Positions 1-7,762 of a DNA stretch of 64,000 nucleotides are shown in pieces. The notes under the pieces are model-generated. The model was not told the DNA's origin. It was given only the letters and a program-made list of their open reading frames with translations, and did not search any database. Both the position numbers and the translations under genes were made by a program. Each line of letters starts with the position of its first letter. Within the stretch, counting starts at the first letter, position 1. The DNA lies in assembly GCF_035953295.1 (NCBI RefSeq), contig NZ_CP108370.1, forward strand, positions 3,067,001-3,131,000, in the 5' to 3' direction. This DNA is from Streptomyces sp. NBC_01335 (lineage in GTDB: Bacteria > Actinomycetota > Actinomycetes > Streptomycetales > Streptomycetaceae).

Positions 1-58
1 CTGCCCCAACGCCCCGTGTAGGGCGGCGGTACCGGGCCGGGGCGCCCCCACATTCCAC

Positions 59-224
59 TAGGGCGTGTCTGACAATTCGCGTCGGATCAGCGGGCGGTGT
101 CCGGTGCGGTGCGTCGCAAGGCGGAGGACCGCCCGCGTACGGGATGTACTCGGGCGGTCCGACAACGCCGCGAGGTGCCGTGCCGGGCGCCGACCGCCCG
201 ACGGGAATGGTCAGACACGGCCTA
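59..224. repeat. MITE-like dispersed repeat, copy 1
   Basis: A 166-bp element without a coding frame of its own. It opens with TAGGGCGTGTCTGAC and closes with GTCAGACACGGCCTA, so the ends are near-perfect inverted repeats of about 15 bp bounded by TA. A second copy lies at 31944..32084 and matches through most of its length, including the shared internal block GGTGCGGTGCGTCGCAAGGC. This copy has about 25 bp near its right end that the other lacks. I infer a non-autonomous mobile element. TA-bounded ends would fit an IS630/Tc1-type transposase, but no transposase is in the window. It ends 71 bp before the Roadblock-like gene and may carry part of that gene's leader. Confidence 0.75.
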
Positions 225-295
225 GCCAGGACCGAACCATCACGCAGAAGAAGAACCGGTCACCCCGACCGGTCAGGGAAAGGAAACGAGCACTC

Positions 296-670
296 ATGGC
301 CAACACCGAAACCGCACTCAAGGAAGCGATGTCGTCCATCGAGGGATCCCTCGGTGTCGCTCTCGTCGACTACACCAGCGGCATGGCTCTGGGCACCCTC
401 GGCGGCGGCAAGGACTTCAACCTCGAAGTCGCGGCCGCCGGAAACACCGACGTCGTCCGCGCCAAGCTCCGCACCATGGACCACCTCGGCCTCAAGGAAG
501 AGATCGAGGACATCCTGATCACGCTGGGCAGCCAGTACCACCTGATCCGGCTGCTCAAGACCCGCGGCAGCAACGGACTCTTCCTCTACCTGGTCCTGGA
601 CTCCAACCGCGCCAACCTCGCGATGGCCCGCCACCAGTTGAAGCGGATCGAGGCCGAACTGGAGGTCTGA
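296..670 (+). CDS. Roadblock/LC7-like small protein
   Basis: A 124-residue soluble protein without signal peptide or membrane segment. The alternating hydrophobic pattern (GSLGVALVDYTSGMALGTL, then ALTERNATING strands near residues 50-100 ending NGLFLYLVLDSN) is compatible with a Roadblock/LC7 alpha-beta fold, a family that partners small Ras-like GTPases in actinobacterial conservons. No GTPase or other conservon gene is next to it, so the role is open. The ATG at 296 is chosen because AAAGGAAACG precedes it; the frame is open upstream to 65, but that extension crosses the repeat and has no family-like sequence. A strong hairpin terminator follows at 699..745. Family assignment is tentative. 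Confidence 0.7.
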   Translation: MANTETALKEAMSSIEGSLGVALVDYTSGMALGTLGGGKDFNLEVAAAGNTDVVRAKLRTMDHLGLKEEIEDILITLGSQYHLIRLLKTRGSNGLFLYLVLDSNRANLAMARHQLKRIEAELEV

Positions 671-698
671 GGACCGCCACGACCGGCCCGGACGCGCG

Positions 699-745
699 GA
701 TGCCGCCGCCCCCTTCCTTACGCGGACGAAGGGGACGGCGGCATC
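699..745 (+). terminator. Intrinsic terminator hairpin
   Basis: GATGCCGCCG (699-708) pairs perfectly with CGGCGGCATC (736-745), and inside it CCCCTTC pairs with GAAGGGG (728-734). It lies 28 bp after the Roadblock-like stop codon. The converging minus-strand membrane protein ends at 815, so the hairpin may serve both directions. Confidence 0.75.
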
Positions 746-758
746 AGCGTGTTCGGGC

Positions 759-833
759 CGGCCTTCAGGTTCCGACGGCGACCCGGCCTTCACATTCCGA
801 CAGCGACCCGGCCTTCAGGTTCGGACGGCGGCC
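759..833. repeat. Tandem repeat, three 25-bp units over a stop codon
   Basis: Three head-to-tail 25-bp units begin at 759, 784 and 809, each starting CGGCCTTCA and ending GCGACC or GCGGCC. Units differ at a few bases. The stop codon of the minus-strand membrane protein (815-817) lies in the third unit, so this gene's 3-prime end and its downstream sequence are copies of one another. Confidence 0.8.
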
Positions 834-1390
834 CGGCGCGCACCGCCGGCCCGCGCGTCGCCCGCCACCGGCCCGGTCGTCCGGTACGCCTTCACCTGCT
901 TGCCGGCGGGCCGGCCGCGCTGCACCCAGTCCGTACGCACCCAGTACAGGACGTCCTCGCGCTGCTCCAGCCGCCCGACGCGCACGGCCCGCAGCAGCAG
1001 TCCGGCACCCGCCCCGGCCAGCACCATCCCACCGGCCCCCGGCAGCAGGAAGCCGAGGCCGAGGGCGACCAGGAAGGCGCCGAGCAGCCACCAGCGGTGG
1101 GCGCGCCGCCAGTTCCGTACGGTCACGGCCCGGTCCTGGAGCACGTCGGTGCGCCCCGCACGGGCGGCCCCCTTCGCCAGCTCCGCGTACCGCTTGACCC
1201 CGACGGTCGCCACCAGGGCGAGCGTGACGACGAAGAGCGCGGCGCCCGTGAGCAGCCCGATCCGACGGCCCGTCCCGGCGGGGACGAGCGCCCCCACGAC
1301 GACGACCAGGAGCCCCGGCCACCACAGGGGTGCGGCCCCGGCCCGCACGATCACGGCCACCCTCGCCAACGACTGCGCCCCGCGCCCCAT
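815..1390 (-). CDS. Membrane protein of unknown function
   Basis: A 191-residue protein with four likely transmembrane segments: about residues 20-38 (PLWWPGLLVVVVGALVPAG), 43-63, 98-117 (WWLLGAFLVALGLGFLLP) and 119-135 (GMVLAGAGAGLLLRAV). The C-terminal 55 residues are basic and probably cytoplasmic. I recognise no family motif; it resembles uncharacterised Streptomyces inner-membrane proteins. The ATG at 1390 is taken as the start. The stop lies in a 25-bp tandem repeat, so the last residues may vary between strains. Confidence 0.65.
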   Translation of the reverse strand: MGRGAQSLARVAVIVRAGAAPLWWPGLLVVVVGALVPAGTGRRIGLLTGAALFVVTLALVATVGVKRYAELAKGAARAGRTDVLQDRAVTVRNWRRAHRWWLLGAFLVALGLGFLLPGAGGMVLAGAGAGLLLRAVRVGRLEQREDVLYWVRTDWVQRGRPAGKQVKAYRTTGPVAGDARAGGARRAAVRT

Positions 1391-1541
1391 GTCCGTACCC
1401 CTCTCCGCGTACCCACCGGCGCCGCAGGGCTGTCCCTGGGCCGGTTCCTCTGGGCGCGCAGATTAGTGGGTTTATCTGAGTTCCGTCTGAGAATCGGGAC
1501 ATCACACAGGTACGCGGGTGCCGCCGATGAAGGGGCGGCGC

Positions 1542-2396
1542 CTACTCCACGAACAGCCCCCGCGCCGCCGCCCGTGCGTCGAAGGACTCCAGCCGGGCCT
1601 GCGCATCCGGCAGTCCGTCGCACATCGCCTCCAGCAGGACCCGGCCGAGCAGCATCGGGGCGCAGGCGGTGTCGAAGGCGAGGCCGGTGCCGACCGGGGC
1701 CGGGATGAGGAGGTCGCTGAGTGCGGCGACCGGGGCGAAGGCCGAGTCGGCGACGGTCACCGTGGTGAGCCCCTGCTCGCGGGCGTGGCCGAGCGCGTCC
1801 AGGGTCTCCCTCGGGTGGCGGGGCAGCGCGAAGCAGAGGAGCACCTCGGCGCCGGCCCGGCGGGCGGTGTCGATGCGGTCGTGCAGCATCGAGCCGCCCT
1901 CGTCGAGCACCCGGACGTCGGGGTGCACCTTGGCGGCGAAGTAGCCGAACCCCCGGGCCTGCGAGGACGCGGCGCGCAGCCCGAGCACCGGGAGCGGGGT
2001 CGACGCGGCGAGCAGCCGTCCGGCCCGCTCCACCGGCTCGGGGTCGGCGAGGAGTTCGGAGAGGTGGCGCAGGTTCTCGATCTCGGCGTGGACGGCCTGC
2101 TGGTAGGCGTTGTACGCGTACGGGTCCTCGGCGGCGGTCTCCCCGTCGGTGTCGGCGGGCCCGGTGTCCCGCAGGTGCCGGCGGAGCGACGGGTACCCGT
2201 CGAAGCCGAGCGCCACGGCGAACCGGGTCACGGAGGGCTGGCTGACTCCGGCCAGCTCGGCGAGTTCGACGCTGGACAGGAAGGGGGCGTCGGCGGCCCG
2301 GCGTACGAGGGAGTGGGCGATCCGGCGCTGGGTCGGTGTGAGCCGCCGCCCCTCGAAGAGCCGCTGCAACCGTGCCGCGGGTCCGCTCCCGCCCAT
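1542..2396 (-). CDS. MurR/RpiR-family transcriptional regulator
   Basis: A 284-residue DNA-binding protein. The N-terminal region (about 1-75) is an RpiR-type helix-turn-helix: LTPTQRRIAHSLV, then SSVELAELAGVSQPSVTRFA as recognition unit. The C-terminal half (about 110-280) is a SIS sugar-phosphate-binding domain with the LGLRAASSQARGFGYF phosphate loop. Regulators of this class sense phosphosugars and control sugar or amino-sugar catabolism, but no target gene is adjacent. The ATG at 2396 is preferred over the frame's earlier codons because TACGGAGGC sits just upstream. It transcribes away from the B3/B4 gene, with about 200 bp between them. Confidence 0.85.
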   Translation of the reverse strand: MGGSGPAARLQRLFEGRRLTPTQRRIAHSLVRRAADAPFLSSVELAELAGVSQPSVTRFAVALGFDGYPSLRRHLRDTGPADTDGETAAEDPYAYNAYQQAVHAEIENLRHLSELLADPEPVERAGRLLAASTPLPVLGLRAASSQARGFGYFAAKVHPDVRVLDEGGSMLHDRIDTARRAGAEVLLCFALPRHPRETLDALGHAREQGLTTVTVADSAFAPVAALSDLLIPAPVGTGLAFDTACAPMLLGRVLLEAMCDGLPDAQARLESFDARAAARGLFVE

Positions 2397-2597
2397 GCTC
2401 TGCCTCCGTACGTCCGTCCCCGTCGCGGCGCGGGGCCGCCGCGATCCGCCGCCGTCGCGTCCATTCAGCCAGCAAGCGGTGTGCATGTCCATATACAGAG
2501 GAGCGGCGGGCGGCGGTTCCGGTCGGCGCGGGCGTACCGGCGGCGTCCGGCACGGTGACCGGCTTCGACGACGCGCGGTGCGCGGTGCGCGGTGTGC

Positions 2598-3305
2598 TCA
2601 GACGGTGACCTGCGGGTGGGCCGGGTCGAGGCAGTGGACGGTGGTCCGGGTGGAGTGCTCGGCGAGAAGGTCCCGCAGTTCACCGGCGGCGGTCTTCAGG
2701 AGGTGGCCGTCGCGGGTGGCGTGCAGGGTTTCGAGGACGAAGGCGACATGGGTGGAGTCGTCGGTGACGCGGGTGCGGTGGGCGTCGCGGTGGTTCCAGT
2801 GCCGGGTGAGGACGTCGGTGGTGTCGGTGTAGATGATCTCCCCGGCCTTGGGGTTCTCGGCCGTGCCGGGCTCACCGAGCGGCGTGAAGGATTCGCTGCC
2901 GTCGGCGTAGCGGATCTCGACGTCACCGGTGACGTGGTCGAGGTCGAAGGCTCCGGCCGGCAGGCCGTGGCGGACGGAGACGGCGTTGTAGGAGTCGACG
3001 GCCGCGTTGATCCGGGGCAGGGTGCCCTTCTTCGCCAGGCGGCGGCCGAGGGCGTCGACGCTGGGGCGGACGCGGCGGGGGTTGGTGCCGAAGGAGCGGT
3101 AGGCGGTGTGCCATGCCTCGATACGCGGGTCGCTTTCGTCGGCGGGCGACCAGGTTCCGGCGGCGAGCAGTCGCTCCAGGTCTTCCTGGGCGGCTGCGGT
3201 GGCGGGCCAGGGTTCGTGGCCGCGCAGGCCGGTGGCGGTGACGACGGCGACGAGGGTGTCGGGGAAGGCGTCGGAGACGGCGGGGCTGAGGCGGAAGGTG
3301 GTCAT
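2598..3305 (-). CDS. B3/B4 (tRNA-binding-domain) family protein
   Basis: A 235-residue protein of the B3/B4 family, named for the fold in the phenylalanyl-tRNA synthetase beta chain. Diagnostic stretches are AWHTAYRSFGTNPRRVRPS (about 65-83), INAAVDSYNAVSVRHGLP (about 100-117) and AFDLDHVTGDVEIRYADG. Stand-alone members are thought to bind tRNA or an amino-acyl group; no substrate is established. The ATG at 3305 is chosen where family similarity begins; the frame runs further upstream without similarity. It is divergent from the XRE-cupin regulator at 3536, so that protein probably controls it through repeats between them. Confidence 0.8.
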   Translation of the reverse strand: MTTFRLSPAVSDAFPDTLVAVVTATGLRGHEPWPATAAAQEDLERLLAAGTWSPADESDPRIEAWHTAYRSFGTNPRRVRPSVDALGRRLAKKGTLPRINAAVDSYNAVSVRHGLPAGAFDLDHVTGDVEIRYADGSESFTPLGEPGTAENPKAGEIIYTDTTDVLTRHWNHRDAHRTRVTDDSTHVAFVLETLHATRDGHLLKTAAGELRDLLAEHSTRTTVHCLDPAHPQVTV

Positions 3306-3436
3306 CGCGAGGGGGATCCGTTCCGGGAGTGGAGGGCCGGGTGGCAAGGGCAGGAAGACGGCGCATCCATAGGCCGGGGAACGGCCCGGGGCCGGCAGCC
3401 GAGCGATCACGGAGCTACATCCCTTACCATCAACAG

Positions 3437-3507
3437 AACGACTACACCGTACAACGCACCGACCGTGATATGCCAACTGAACGACCGCACGGTGCAGCAC
3501 ACTGCAC
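3437..3507. promoter_or_regulatory. Candidate operators in the B3/B4-XRE intergenic region
   Basis: Two imperfect direct repeats occur at 3437-3459 and 3480-3502, both opening AACGAC and continuing with CAC and GT at matching positions. The second overlaps a perfect inverted repeat, GTGCAG-CACA-CTGCAC, at 3492-3507, 28 bp before the regulator's ATG. This layout is typical of an autoregulatory site shared by a divergent pair. Binding is inferred. Confidence 0.45.
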
Positions 3508-3535
3508 TGTTCCACTGACCGAAAGGACGGCGGCG

Positions 3536-4111
3536 ATGGCCGAGACCGAAGCGGCGCTGCGGACGCTCGCACACAACGTCCGCACGGCCCGCACCCGCGC
3601 CGGCCTGTCACTGGACGAACTCGGCCGACGCGCCAAGGTCAGCAAGGGTGCCCTGGTCGCCCTGGAAAAGGCACAGGGCAACCCGAACTTCGCCACCCTG
3701 GTCCGCCTCGCCGACACCCTCGGCGTCTCCGTCTCCGCGCTGATGGAGGGAAGCTCCGGGCAACGCGTCCGGGTGGTGGACGCCGACACCGTCATGCCCC
3801 TGTGGAAGGGGGAGCACGGCAGCGAGGCCCGGTTGATGCTGACCACCAGTGGCCCCGCGGCCACCGAGATCTGGCGGTGGAAGCTGGAACCCGGCGAGGA
3901 GTACCCCAGCCACCCCCACCAGTCCGGCGTGGTGGAGACCGTCAGCGTCGTCACCGGACGCATGGTGCTGGTCGTCGACGGCGCCGAGCATCCCGTCGAG
4001 GCGGGACAGACCGCCACCTTCGACGCGGACCACGCGCACACCTACCGCGGCTCGGGCACCGAGCCCTGCCACCTGATCATGACCGTCCACCTTCCCCCGG
4101 GGCCCGCCTGA
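3536..4111 (+). CDS. XRE-family regulator with C-terminal cupin domain
   Basis: A 191-residue transcription factor. Residues about 9-66 form an HTH_3/XRE domain (AGLSLDELGRRAKVSKGALV, then NPNFATLVRLADTLGVSVS). Residues about 95-185 form a cupin sensor domain with strands around WRWKLEPGEEYPSHPHQSG and GRMVLVVDGAEHPVEAGQT. SHPHQSG supplies histidines for a possible metal or small-ligand site. ATG at 3536 follows GAAAGGACGG. It is divergent from the B3/B4 gene and most likely regulates that gene and itself. The effector is unknown. Confidence 0.88.
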   Translation: MAETEAALRTLAHNVRTARTRAGLSLDELGRRAKVSKGALVALEKAQGNPNFATLVRLADTLGVSVSALMEGSSGQRVRVVDADTVMPLWKGEHGSEARLMLTTSGPAATEIWRWKLEPGEEYPSHPHQSGVVETVSVVTGRMVLVVDGAEHPVEAGQTATFDADHAHTYRGSGTEPCHLIMTVHLPPGPA

Positions 4112-4302
4112 GGGGTGGCTGTCCCCATTCCCCGGGGGCCCTCTGTGCGCGGAATCGGGTGTCGGACGGGCGGCGGCCCTGTGCCCCGCCGACCGGAGGA
4201 CATGTCGGTCGCCCCGGCCATGGGGCCCTCCGGCGTACCTGCGCCAGGTACACGGCAGAAGGTGGCGTAAAGGCGCCAGGAGCACGCGGCTGCCGAACGC
4301 AA

Positions 4303-4336
4303 CGACGGCCGGCCGGTCGAACCCGGCCGGCCGTCG
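4303..4336. terminator. Perfect 14-bp hairpin
   Basis: CGACGGCCGGCCGG (4303-4316) is exactly complementary to 4323-4336, with a six-base TCGAAC loop. It lies about 190 bp past the XRE gene and 290 bp past the cystathionine beta-synthase gene, and reads as a terminator in both directions. Confidence 0.55.
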
Positions 4337-4348
4337 CCGGAAGTATGT

Positions 4349-4405
4349 CGCGGGGACCGCCGCACCCCCGGTCGCCCGGGGGGCGGGACGACGGCGGTCC
4401 CCGCG
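4349..4405. terminator. Second perfect 14-bp hairpin
   Basis: CGCGGGGACCGCCG (4349-4362) pairs exactly with CGGCGGTCCCCGCG (4392-4405) around a 29-base loop rich in C and G. It starts 13 bp after the first hairpin. The pair looks like a bidirectional terminator or a small structured RNA. Confidence 0.5.
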
Positions 4406-4626
4406 AGGGACGCGGTCCGGGTCAGGGCCGGGCACTCGCGTCCTGGCGACTTTGGAGGTCCGGGAGCCGCTCCGTAGTCCATGTCGCCGTCTGTGGTGCC
4501 GGCGGGTTTCCCTGCCGACATCCACCAATGTGCCGGACGCGTGTTAAGCGGGTGCTGCGTGGACGTGACGCGCTCGTACCAGTTCTGCGACGAGCCCAGC
4601 CGGCGTCGGACGGTGGTCCGGGAGGG

Positions 4627-6030
4627 TCAGACGGTGGCGCCGCTCTCCTTCGCCAGGAAGGAGAGGAGGTCCTGCCTGCTCACGACCCCCTTGGGCTTAC
4701 CCTCCACCAGCACGATCGCGGCGTCGGCCCCGCCGGAACCGCTGAGCACGGCCATCAGGTCCTCGACCGGTTCGCCCGAGCCGACCTGGGGCAGCGGCGC
4801 CGACATGTGCTTCTCCAGCGGGTCGGTGAGCTGGGCCCGCTTGGTGAACAGGGCGTCCAGGAGTTCGCGCTCCACCACCGAGCCGACGATCTCGGCGGCC
4901 ATCACGTCGGGGTGTCCGGCGCCCGGCTTCACGATCGGCATCTGGGAGACGCCGTACTCGCGCAGTACCTCGATGGCCTGGCCGACCGTCTCGTCCGGGT
5001 GCATGTGGACGAGGGAGGGCATCGGGCCCTCCTTGTGGGCGAGCACCGCGTCGACGCGGGCGGAGGGGCCGGTGTCCTCCAGGAAGCCGTAGTCGGCCAT
5101 CCACTCGTCGTTGAAGATCTTGCTGAGGTAGCCGCGCCCGCTGTCCGGCAGCAGGACGACCACCACGTCGTCGGGGCCGAGCCGCCGGGCGACCTCCAGG
5201 GCCGCGACGACCGCCATGCCGCAGGAGCCGCCGACGAGCAGGCCCTCCTCCTTGGCGAGGCGGCGGGTCATCTGGAAGGAGTCCTTGTCCGAGACGGCGA
5301 CGATCTCGTCCGTGACGGTCCGGTCGTAGGCGGACGGCCAGAAGTCCTCGCCGACGCCCTCCACGAGGTAGGGGCGTCCGGAACCGCCGGAGTAGACCGA
5401 GCCCTCCGGGTCGGCGCCGACCACGGTGACCCCGCCGTCGCTGATCTCCTTGAGATAGCGGCCGGTTCCGGTGATGGTGCCGCCGGTGCCGACGCCCGCG
5501 ACGAAGTGGGTGATCCGCCCCTCCGTCTGCTCCCACAGCTCGGGACCGGTGGTCTCGTAGTGGGAGCGCGGGTTGTCGGGGTTGGAGTACTGGTCGGGCT
5601 TCCAGGCTCCGGGGGTCTCACGGACCAGCCGGTCGGAGACGTTGTAGTACGAGTCGGGGTGCGAGGGATCGACGGCCGTCGGGCAGACGACGACCTCCGC
5701 GCCGTACGCGCGCATCACGTTGATCTTGTCCGTGGACACCTTGTCCGGGCAGACGAAGACGCACTTGTACCCCTTCTGCTGCGCGACGATCGCGAGGCCG
5801 ACGCCGGTGTTGCCGCTCGTCGGCTCGACGATCGTGCCGCCGGGTCGCAGAGCGCCGCTCTGCTCCGCCGCCTCGATCATGCGCAGCGCGATGCGGTCCT
5901 TCACCGAGCCGCCGGGGTTGAAGTACTCGACCTTGGCCAGGACGGTCGCCTGAATGCCGGCCGAGACGCTCCGCAGTCTGACCAGCGGGGTGTTGCCGAC
6001 AAGACTGATCATCGAATCGTGGAATTTCAC
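4627..6030 (-). CDS. cbs: Cystathionine beta-synthase
   Basis: A 467-residue PLP enzyme condensing serine with homocysteine (or acting as an O-acetylserine-type sulfhydrylase) in transsulfuration, cytoplasmic. Residues 1-about 310 are the PLP fold: SLVGNTPLVRL, the Schiff-base lysine in NPGGSVKDR (Lys44), EPTSGNTGVGLA and GTGGTITGTGRYL. Residues about 330-460 are two regulatory CBS domains (MHPDETVGQAIEVLREYGVS and the region ending SRQDLLSFL). The start is the GTG at 6030 with GGAG eight bases upstream; the much longer open frame upstream runs through the divergent hydrolase and is an artefact. SGNH hydrolase is divergent, 141 bp away. Confidence 0.93.
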   Translation of the reverse strand: MKFHDSMISLVGNTPLVRLRSVSAGIQATVLAKVEYFNPGGSVKDRIALRMIEAAEQSGALRPGGTIVEPTSGNTGVGLAIVAQQKGYKCVFVCPDKVSTDKINVMRAYGAEVVVCPTAVDPSHPDSYYNVSDRLVRETPGAWKPDQYSNPDNPRSHYETTGPELWEQTEGRITHFVAGVGTGGTITGTGRYLKEISDGGVTVVGADPEGSVYSGGSGRPYLVEGVGEDFWPSAYDRTVTDEIVAVSDKDSFQMTRRLAKEEGLLVGGSCGMAVVAALEVARRLGPDDVVVVLLPDSGRGYLSKIFNDEWMADYGFLEDTGPSARVDAVLAHKEGPMPSLVHMHPDETVGQAIEVLREYGVSQMPIVKPGAGHPDVMAAEIVGSVVERELLDALFTKRAQLTDPLEKHMSAPLPQVGSGEPVEDLMAVLSGSGGADAAIVLVEGKPKGVVSRQDLLSFLAKESGATV

Positions 6031-6171
6031 CGTGTACTCCGGGATCTCCGAGATGGTCCGGCCCAGAGTAGGCGTACGGGCACCACATTGGGCGAAGCGA
6101 TTGGACGCAGCCCCCTGCGGGGCAGGTAGGTACGTGTACGGCTGAGTGGCGAGAAGGAGGTGGACCGCACG

Positions 6172-7368
6172 GTGTCGACGGCAAGAGTGGCACGGCGGAT
6201 CGCGGCGGGCGCCGCGTTCGGCGGCGGCAGCATCGGGCTCATCGGGGCGGCGACGGTCGGCCTCGTCCTGGCGGAGGTGCAGCTCGCGAAGCGGCAGGTG
6301 GGCGGCGGTACCGCCCCGGTTCCTCCGAGTGCGGACGGGCGGTACGGCGTCGCCTTCGCCGGTCCCTCCGACCCGCTCCGGCTTGCTCTCCTCGGCGACT
6401 CCACGGCGGCCGGTCAGGGGGTGCGGCGGGCCGGTCAGACACCGGGGGCGCTGCTCGCCTCGGGGCTCGCGGCGGTCGCCGAACGGCCGGTGGACATGCG
6501 CAACGTGGCTCTGCCGGGGGCCAGATCGGACGATCTGGAGCGGCAGGTGGCTCTGCTGCTGGCCGATCCGTCCGGTCACCCGGACGTGTGCGTCATCATG
6601 ATCGGCGCGAACGACGTCACCCACCGGATGCCCGCCACGCAGTCGGTGCGCTGTCTGAACACCGCCGTGCGCAGGCTGCGGACGGCGGGCGCGGAGGTGG
6701 TCGTGGCGACCTGTCCGGACCTCGGCACGATCGAGCCGGTCTACCAGCCGCTGCGGTACCTGGCCCGCCGGGTCAGCCGGCAGCTGGCGGCGGCGCAGAC
6801 GATCGGCGCGGTGGAGCAGGGCGGGCGCACGGTCTCGCTGGGCGATCTGCTGGGGCCGGAGTTCGAGGCGAACCCGCGCGAGCTCTTCGGCCCGGACAAC
6901 TACCACCCCTCCGCCGAGGGGTACGCCACGGCGTCGATGGCGGTGCTCCCGACGCTCTGCGCGGCGCTCGGGCTCTGGCCGGAGACGGACCACCTCGACG
7001 GTTCGCGGCGCGAGGACATGCTGCCGGTGGCGAAGGCCGCTTCGCAGGCGGCCCGCGAGGCCGGTACGGAGGTCACGGGGGCGCGCGCTCCCTGGGCCCT
7101 GCTCAAGCACCGCAGGCGGCGGCGCCTCCCCGCGCACACGGAGCCCCACCCGCACCCGGCGGACCGGGCGACGGGCCGGGCGACCGAGCACCCGTCGGAC
7201 CACACACCGGAGCACACACCGGAGCGCCCGCCGGACGGACGGGAGCCCGGGGAAGCCGGTACGCCCCGAAGCCCGGGTACGGACACGACCCACGGTTCCG
7301 GTTCCGGCCCCGTCGCACCCGGGGCGAACGCCGACGCCCAGGCCCGGGCTGCCCGTCGGCGCCCGTGA
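6172..7368 (+). CDS. Membrane-anchored SGNH/GDSL hydrolase
   Basis: A 398-residue esterase-type protein. An N-terminal hydrophobic segment (about residues 8-33, with AAFGGGSIGLIGAATVGLVL) anchors or exports it. The SGNH blocks are in order: LLGDSTAAGQG with the nucleophilic serine, the glycine of PGARSDDL, IGANDVT with the oxyanion-hole asparagine, and DNYHPSAEG with the catalytic Asp and His. The last about 100 residues are low-complexity, rich in Pro, His, Thr and Arg. The substrate is unknown; lipid or polysaccharide esters are typical. GTG at 6172 is chosen because GAAGGAGG ends 11 bp before it; the GTG at 6160 overlaps that site. Confidence 0.85.
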   Translation: MSTARVARRIAAGAAFGGGSIGLIGAATVGLVLAEVQLAKRQVGGGTAPVPPSADGRYGVAFAGPSDPLRLALLGDSTAAGQGVRRAGQTPGALLASGLAAVAERPVDMRNVALPGARSDDLERQVALLLADPSGHPDVCVIMIGANDVTHRMPATQSVRCLNTAVRRLRTAGAEVVVATCPDLGTIEPVYQPLRYLARRVSRQLAAAQTIGAVEQGGRTVSLGDLLGPEFEANPRELFGPDNYHPSAEGYATASMAVLPTLCAALGLWPETDHLDGSRREDMLPVAKAASQAAREAGTEVTGARAPWALLKHRRRRRLPAHTEPHPHPADRATGRATEHPSDHTPEHTPERPPDGREPGEAGTPRSPGTDTTHGSGSGPVAPGANADAQARAARRRP

Positions 7369-7379
7369 GGGGCCGCGGC

Positions 7380-7504
7380 GGACGGGGGCGTACGAACAGA
7401 GCGAACGGACGGGAGCGTAGGGACGGGAGCGTAGGGACGGGAGCGTAGGGACGGGAGCGTAGGGACGGGAGCGTAGGGACGGGAGCGTACGAACGGGAGC
7501 GTAC
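7380..7504. repeat. 14-bp minisatellite, about seven to nine units
   Basis: GGACGGGAGCGTAG is repeated exactly five times from 7407 to 7476. A sixth unit (7477-7490) ends in C, and a seventh (7491-7504) begins GAAC. One diverged unit (7380-7393) and a shortened one (7394-7406) precede the array. Exact copies in the middle and decayed copies at the edges suggest ongoing slippage. Copy number is likely to vary between strains. Confidence 0.9.
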
Positions 7505-7543
7505 GAACCGGGTGTGAACGGCCCGCCGCCACCCCCCAGACCG

Positions 7544-7560
7544 ACTGAGCAAGCGCTTAG
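7544..7560. promoter_or_regulatory. Operator-like site upstream of thiolase
   Basis: ACTGAGCAAGCGCTTAG contains the perfect palindrome AAGCGCTT at 7551-7558. As I recall, sequences of the type TGAGCAAGCGCTTGCTCA precede many Streptomyces acyl-CoA and fatty-acid oxidation genes under TetR-family control. Only the left half is well conserved here. It lies about 200 bp before the thiolase start. Confidence 0.35.
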
Positions 7561-7762
7561 AAAAGAGGCCCGCATCACACGGCCAGGCCGGTGACCCCGG
7601 CCTGGCGTCCGGGTAACTTCCCAGACAGTGATGCCGGAACGGTCCGGCGGGGGCCCGCCGTCGGCGGCGGTCCCGCCGGCCGCCCGACCGGCCGTCCGGT
7701 CGCGTCCCGCCCGGCCACGGCCGTACCGTCGTTGAGCCTTCCCCTCCCCATGGAGCCGCGTG

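Larger units (their letters stand above)
4112..4626. other. 515-bp convergent intergenic region with two hairpins
   Basis: No convincing gene. The open frames on either strand lack Streptomyces-like codon use and family similarity. The region separates the convergent XRE regulator and cystathionine beta-synthase genes and holds the two long hairpins at 4303-4336 and 4349-4405. Confidence 0.6.
7369..7762. other. 394-bp intergenic region
   Basis: No gene seen. It contains the 14-bp tandem repeat at 7380-7504 and an operator-like sequence at 7544-7560, then about 200 bp of presumed promoter and leader for the thiolase gene. Confidence 0.6.

Noticed and set aside
65..670. Extended 201-residue version of the Roadblock-like protein
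   Set aside because: The added N terminus is Arg-rich, crosses the dispersed repeat and lacks a ribosome-binding site. The ATG at 296 has one.
4042..4521. 159-residue minus-strand frame in the XRE-cbs gap
   Set aside because: It lacks similarity and typical codon bias, and overlaps the long hairpins.
7380..7504. Possible CRISPR array
   Set aside because: The units are contiguous 14-bp copies without unique spacers, no 24-40 bp repeats, and no cas genes in the window.
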